Part shown: positions 58,733 to 64,000 of the stretch, piece by piece
Layout of the letters: each line of letters starts with the position of its first letter
Numbering within the stretch: the first letter of the stretch is position 1
NCBI GenBank assembly: GCA_039621445.1
Contig: CP154956.1
Coordinates: 63,318,257-63,382,256 of the forward strand
DNA length: 64,000 bases
Source: Euglena gracilis
Taxonomy: Eukaryota; Euglenida; Euglenophyceae; Euglenales
Direction: 5' to 3'
The notes under the pieces: generated by a model
Database searches by the model: none
What the model was told of the DNA's origin: nothing
The model's input: only the letters and a program-made list of their open reading frames with translations
Translations under genes and position numbers: made by a program

Positions 58733-60362
58733 GTGAGTTTTCTGCCCCTGCACCGCAGCATTCCCAATCACGCCGGTCAGGCAAGTCCAGGGGCCTTTCC
58801 CCTGGACCCGGGGGAAGACCCCCCCCCTGGGTCTAGGGGGTCTCGCCAGAGGCCCGGGAATGGGTTTCAGCGCAAAGCACCGAAACTTTTTTGGCCAATG
58901 GCATCAAATGGCCCGATTTTTGGGGGTCCCTTCCAGGGGGGGGTGGTCCCGCGCCAGGCTGGGTGGGCTGCTGTTTTTTTTTGTTCCCCGGGTGCCTTCT
59001 GCAAAGCCCAGTCAGAAACAATTGGGGTCCAGCCCCCCCCCCCCCCCCGTGGGGGGCTCACCATCCAACCCAAATTTTCCGCTATTCCCATATTTCTATC
59101 CTTAGCCCAGCCCACCCCCTAAAAGGTGGCCTAAAAGGGATGTTGCACGGGAACATCAGGAGCAAAATGGCGCAGAAATTGCAGATGGATGCCCCTCATA
59201 TGGGACGCCATCAGTTCACCCCGGCCTGCTTCTGGCCTTGCATGCTGTTAGCGTGCTGGATTTTTGATTGCAAGTGCAGCCGCCCCTCATCTCACTCCCT
59301 GATGGCCGTTCGCCACAGCAGCTTTGTTGTTGTTCTTCTTATTGACAAAACGTCTTAGGCCGGATGGCAAAGGCTGGGGCAAATGAAACCAGAAAGACCC
59401 CCCCTCAGCCTCATTGGCTTCCCCCCATCTCCAGCAGCAGGATTTCCTCCCCACGCAATCAGCCAGATTTATGACCAGCACTGAGCTGAGCACTGAGCAT
59501 TTTGTTGAAGAAGTTTTTGTTTATGACACAGTCACTGCCCCAGGACCCCTTTTGGCCCCCAAACCCTCTGGCAACCAACTCCATCCTCCCCAACCCCCCC
59601 AAAATAAGCCCCCCCCCCCCCAATGACCCAATGAGACCCTGGGATTCACAGCAATAATAGATTTTCTAAAAATAAAATGACAAGGACCAAAGACAATGTC
59701 TGAGGACCACCTGGGAGTCTAATCTTGGCCTGAATGGCCAGCGCAAGCTATAGCCTGTTTGGGTCAGTTCCTGAAAGCCCCGGGCGGGTCATTTAGGAGG
59801 TGGAGTCAACTTTTCGGGATTTTTTTTGCTGAAAATTTCGAGAAATTCATCCGAAAAAAACCTCTCCACAGGACAGTCCAAAATAAGAACCCAAAAACAC
59901 TGGATACTTGTGCAAAAAAAAAAAGTCTAAGAATTTCCAATTTTTTTAAACCATTTGATAGATGTGTGGGATAATTATTTTTTCTTAAAAAACACCCTTT
60001 TGGGGGGCATTTATTTTTGCAATTTGAGGAGAGTCTGTATTTTATTTGATCGACCCAACACGGTCCTGCCAAAATGGCAGAGATTGGCACTCAGTTAGGA
60101 CCACTTACTAGTTGTCTTGGGATTTATGTGGAGTGAGGCCACGGGAAGTTGCATAAAAAAAAAAAAAAAAAGCTTCCTCCTGGACGAGTCTCATTTCAGA
60201 ACAAACATACGAGTCCTCAGTAATCCCTAATGAATGAAACCCTCAGGCGATCATCCGATCTGGTTTGGTTGGGGGAAAGGGGTTATTTTTTTGGTGTGTT
60301 TGACTCTCTGTTATTCTTGCGCTTTACCCAAGAAAACACCGCGCGAAAATGTGACAAGGAAA

Positions 60363-60880
60363 CAGGGGTTTTCTTAAGCTGGAGGGTACCCTATCCCCCG
60401 GGGGGGGGGTCCAGCCAGCCAGCAGCTCAAATCCAGCCAGCAGCCCAAATTCGTGCTGGGAGCCTCCCCCTCCCCCCGGGGGTCGAGTGAAGGAAAATTG
60501 GATTCAGCCCGGCCAGAGGCCGGGCCAGCAGGCCGCAGGCTGGCCAGCCAACTGGGCTGCCCAGCTCACCTATCACTGCATTTTTTCCCCTCCTCAGAGC
60601 TTCCTCCATCACAGCCCCCCAGCCTTGATCTAGCTCCATCCATGAAAATTTCGCGAAGGCAAAAATGTTTCAGAAAATGTGTTTTTTACCGACCCAGTCC
60701 ACCCCAGCCCCCTCCAGCCCGGACCCCCCCTCCCCCCCCCCTATACCCGGTTGCCCCCATATACCTTATACTTGGCTGGATACCTGGGGGGGGGGTCCAG
60801 CCGGCACCTCATTCCCAGCCAGCAGCCTTTTTGCCAGCCAGAGGCTGGACCCCCCCCCGGGGTCCTTAAGAAAACCCCTG
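60363..60880. mobile_element. hAT-like MITE (family 1), intact TSD
   Basis: 518 bp. Perfect 16-bp inverted ends CAGGGGTTTTCTTAAG / CTTAAGAAAACCCCTG, flanked by perfect CAAGGAAA (60355-60362, 60881-60888). Over most of its length it is nearly identical to 24158-24629, plus an extra stretch (about 60720-60785). Confidence 0.92.
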
Positions 60881-61089
60881 CAAGGAAACGGAACGGTGTT
60901 GAGTGGTGAGTGGCAAGGTCAGGTGGTGAGTGCATTTGTGAAAGTTGGCTATTGGAGTGGCTTCAAGTTTAATTGTCGCAAGAAGGTGTCAATTTGCTGT
61001 CAGTTCTGCTCCTTCCTGACCTCCACCTCTTCACCTCTTGTCAATCTCACACACCCAAACACACACACACACACCACCACCTCCTCCAG

Positions 61090-61125
61090 GATATCATCAC
61101 GTGGCACTGCCACGTGGCTTGCCAG
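61090..61125 (+). CDS. Possible 36-nt internal exon
   Basis: CTCCTCCAG|GATATC...TTGCCAG|GTAAGT gives excellent splice signals around 36 nt, open in all three phases (DIITWHCHVACQ in phase 0). A second CAG 24 nt downstream (61149) is followed by an open frame ending at TGA about 61224. It could belong to the 33-59 kb gene or to none. Confidence 0.25.
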
Positions 61126-62854
61126 GTAAGTGCAATGTTGCGCTTGCAGGCACTGCCCAGGCTTTACTCTCCGAATATCCAGCCAGCATTGTCGGGTCAA
61201 CAGATGAGAGCAGGCGAGGAGTTGTGAACATTCAAATTGGCAAGCCCTTGACTTAGGAGCTGGTTTGTGAGTTGGTTATTGGGAGTGCGTCACATAAGTG
61301 GTCTTTGCATGTTTTCCTCCTCTTTTTCTCTTTCTCTTTTTTTTGCCAGCGACCGTTTCATGATGCTGGCATTAGAAGTTCTTTTTTACCCGAATTTTCG
61401 TCATTCGGTTCCTATTTTCAGTTTTGGGGCCAACAAATTCTATATTTTGGAATCAAAGTATCAGGTTAGAAGAGGCTGGAGGGTCATTGGGGCACGGCTA
61501 TGATTCCCCCCCCCCCCGGTCGTGCTGTTACCTTTTTTTTTGCAAGACCCGTCTAAAATTTGCCAGTGAACCTTTGGCAGTCCCCTCCTGTAAGAAACAG
61601 TTTGCAAGAGCCTCAAGCATCAGGTGGAAAAGTCAGGTCTGGTTTTTGCACAGCTTGTGGAAGTCCTACCCCCCCCTCCATAGGTGTGCCCACGGGGGGG
61701 GGGCAAAGTGCAGGCACCAAAGCCATCTGATTATTTTTTCAATAATTGCTTGGCACGGAAGGTGTGGTTGTTTTTTGTTCGACCTCATTTTCCTGAAAAT
61801 GGAGGCTGCAGATACTTTTTTTTTGACAAAGGATTTTGTTGGAGAGGGAGTTTATGGGAAGAGTGTGTATCATCTTCACACCAGTCTAGCTGAAATGAAG
61901 ATGAAGACCAAAATCAAACGAAAATGAAGGACAAACAATGATTCTTCCTTCAATTAATTGGACAGAGGGATGTTTTTGTGTGCACCCAGGTTTCATTTTG
62001 TCTGATGGACAGCCCATATCTATTTTTTGGAAGTATCATTCACTCAACCTCCCGCGAGTTATTCGGCCCCTGGTGAAAGGATTTTGTTCTTTTCCCAAAT
62101 AGCATCGCTTGCAGGCCTTCCCAATTGTTTTTCAAAAAAATCCTCTTCATTATGAAAACATTCCCAATTGGTGCTCTTTGCAAACGCCTGGGCAGCAACA
62201 CCTTTCCGTTTTGCAAGTTGTATGCTGAGTCTCAAACCACATGCATTTGAGGACTGGTTGTCCCCCCCCCCAATGATGGGGTTTGTCCAGTAGCAGGGCC
62301 AACCCATAGAGTGACAACGTGGCCAGTCGCGCGTAGTAGTAGTAGAGCGTTCAACAGCAACACGCATTTTTTTGAGCAAATTATCCTACCCATCTGAATA
62401 CAGTGAAAACGGGCTCAGGTGGGTGTGGTCCTCATCACAACGCTAATCTATTTTTGCAAATGCTCCTCTTTTATGCATGCCACATCGCCACTGGCATAAA
62501 AGTCACCCATATCATTCCCCTCCCATGTAATTCACCCGCCTAAACTATGGCTGACCCTGTGATTGGCCGGGGATGCCCTACCATGTCAATTCAGGTTCAA
62601 AAAAAAAACAAGGGTACTCAGAATTGATTTTCGACCGAAGCAAGTGTTTTGAACCTTCAGCCTCAGCTTCATCAAGAATTGGGGAGAAACCCCCCTTTTG
62701 TATTTTGTATATTGAGGGTGGGGCTGTGTTTGTGATTGGGGTTTTCAAAAGTGAACCGCCCCTGTGCCGCTGAGTAGTAATTGCACTACCAGAGTCTTTA
62801 TGTAAAAAGAAAATTATCCCTTTTGGGGTTATTGACAAGCAACCTGCCCTGCAG

Positions 62855-62910
62855 CACGGTTCGCACATTACACTTCACCACTGCTTTCAGCCGTCGGATC
62901 CTGCAGTTTG
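62855..62910 (+). CDS. Possible short exon
   Basis: CCCTGCAG|CACGG...CAGTTTG|GTGAAA. One frame reads HGSHITLHHCFQPSDPAVW. Support is only the splice-like borders and an open frame. Confidence 0.2.
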
Positions 62911-63452
62911 GTGAAACATTACGAGCCTCGGCATACAATCACAGGAAACTCAACGAGGCACTGATCTTTCAGCACACCTCTGAAGGATCCAGAAAGTATT
63001 CCGAGGGATGTCCGCCTCTTTTGCAAGGGAACAGCACATTAAAAAGGATCTAATGTGTAACAGTTTCAGGCATCGATCGGTGAATTGTGGTTCCTGATAT
63101 GTTTATTTTTTGTATTGTTTTCCAGCTTCGCATCTGAATACCTTCAGGGGGGAGTTTGTCCCACTGCATCCCCTGCATATGTTTAAAGCACCTATTAATG
63201 TTGAATTATTTAAATGAAGCACATGGAGCCACCCCAGAGCACCGTACACATCTGGAAAGCAGCCAGCCAGAGACCTGAGGGGGGTCTTCGAAAACAAGCT
63301 CGGCCGAGCTGACTGAAATGAAATGAATTTCCAACACAAATGCCCAAGGGTTTGAGGAAAAGTGGTCAAAAAGAGAGGGATTTTGTTATTTTGAGTTGGT
63401 CGGGGTCCCATGAATTTGGTCCGATGAAAAATAAAATCCAACATTTTCTGAT

Positions 63453-63576
63453 CAGGTTATTGCTCAAGGACCCTGGGGGGGTCCGCTCCCCCCCCCCGGT
63501 CCACTAGGATTTCAAATTTGGATTATTTCAGTCCAACCCCCCCAGGGGGGTAGTGCGAGCCCTAAGCAACAACCTG
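63453..63576. mobile_element. Short CAGGTTATTGCTCAAGG MITE
   Basis: 124 bp. Ends CAGGTTATTGCTCAAGGACC and GAGCCCTAAGCAACAACCTG, imperfect inverted repeats. Flanks TTTCTGAT / GTTCTGAC match at 6 of 8. C-run/G-run pairs lie just inside both ends. Confidence 0.65.
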
Positions 63577-63820
63577 GTTCTGACTGGCTTCCACGCTGGT
63601 GCAGCTGGATAAACAGCTGGATCAAATTGTAGCTCCATCCTGGCAGATATTTTAAATCTTTGTTGCCCCCCCAAGAAAGCAGTATCGCAAGCAAAAAAAA
63701 AACTCGCCCTCGGTGAATGCAGCAAAAATTTATTTGTGTGGCAACCAAACCGGAAGCCTGAGGAACTGGAGGTTTGAATTTGGTGACATGTTTTCTGCTG
63801 TTGTTTTTTTTGGCATCAGG

Positions 63821-64000
63821 GTATTCAATTGTGTTGCATCGACCCAGTCGTCTGGTTTGGTTGATTGGCCGAAGGGTTGAGGCTGGGGACAAAGGGATTT
63901 TTGGTCAAGCTCCACTGGAAATGACCTCGGCAGAAAGGTTTGACCACACAGGTTTTGGGATCAATGTCCAGGATGGCCGAACGTTCCCCCCCCCCTGCTT
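63821..64000 (+). CDS. Possible exon running off the window end
   Basis: After GGCATCAG a frame stays open for about 60 codons to the end of the window. It includes LVWLIGRRVEAGDKGIFGQA, LEMTSAERFDHTG and FGINVQDGRTFP. The amino-acid mix looks coding. However, the CTGGTTTGGTTGATTGGCCG stretch resembles repeat sequence at 54945 and 55225, so it may be repeat-derived. Confidence 0.3.

Overview
This is eukaryotic nuclear DNA. The coding sequence is broken into short exons with consistent GT-AG borders, mostly ..AG|GTGTGY donors and YAG acceptors, separated by introns of 0.2 to about 5 kb. Well under a tenth of the window is coding, and there are no operons, prokaryotic genes, phage genes or CRISPR. 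The rest is dispersed repeats with long pure G and C runs, microsatellites, and TTAGGG-type interstitial telomeric sequence. This suggests a large-genome protist or alga. I cannot name a taxon from the sequence alone.

Layout, all recognised genes on the + strand. (1) About 4.0-13.0 kb: a Spinster-like major facilitator transporter in about 12 exons. Its first exon or exons were not found. (2) About 15.8-29.0 kb: a type II membrane glycosyltransferase that looks fucosyltransferase-like. (3) About 33.4 kb to at least 58.7 kb: an RNA-binding protein with two cold-shock-like domains, a PAM2 motif for binding poly(A)-binding protein, and a long Pro/Ser/Met-rich tail. Its 5' end and possibly its 3' end are unresolved. 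The three genes show no obvious pathway link.

Introns and spacers are packed with non-autonomous DNA transposons. Several independent copies have CAGG-type termini, often followed by CTTAAG, and are flanked by 8-bp duplications (CTCACAAC, CAAGGAAA, GTCCGGAC twice, TTTGCAAG/TTTGCTAG, CTTTCGCC/CTTTCGGC). That is the signature of hAT-type elements. Just inside the ends many carry opposed C-run/G-run blocks. One copy at 5945-6380 sits inside a coding exon of the transporter. Its own ends supply a GT donor and an AG acceptor that would restore the frame with eight extra codons, which makes it a candidate introner (a transposon that creates an intron). A second, larger family (about 0.9-1.5 kb, ends carrying GCTGAGCTCTTA) contains internal tandem units of about 170 bp. 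A 4.4-kb stretch at 17.65-22.06 kb is bounded by an inverted repeat and holds repeated palindromic TGCGCA sites.

Spliced models were built by eye from frame, phase and splice motifs. Exon borders given as approximate should be treated as such.
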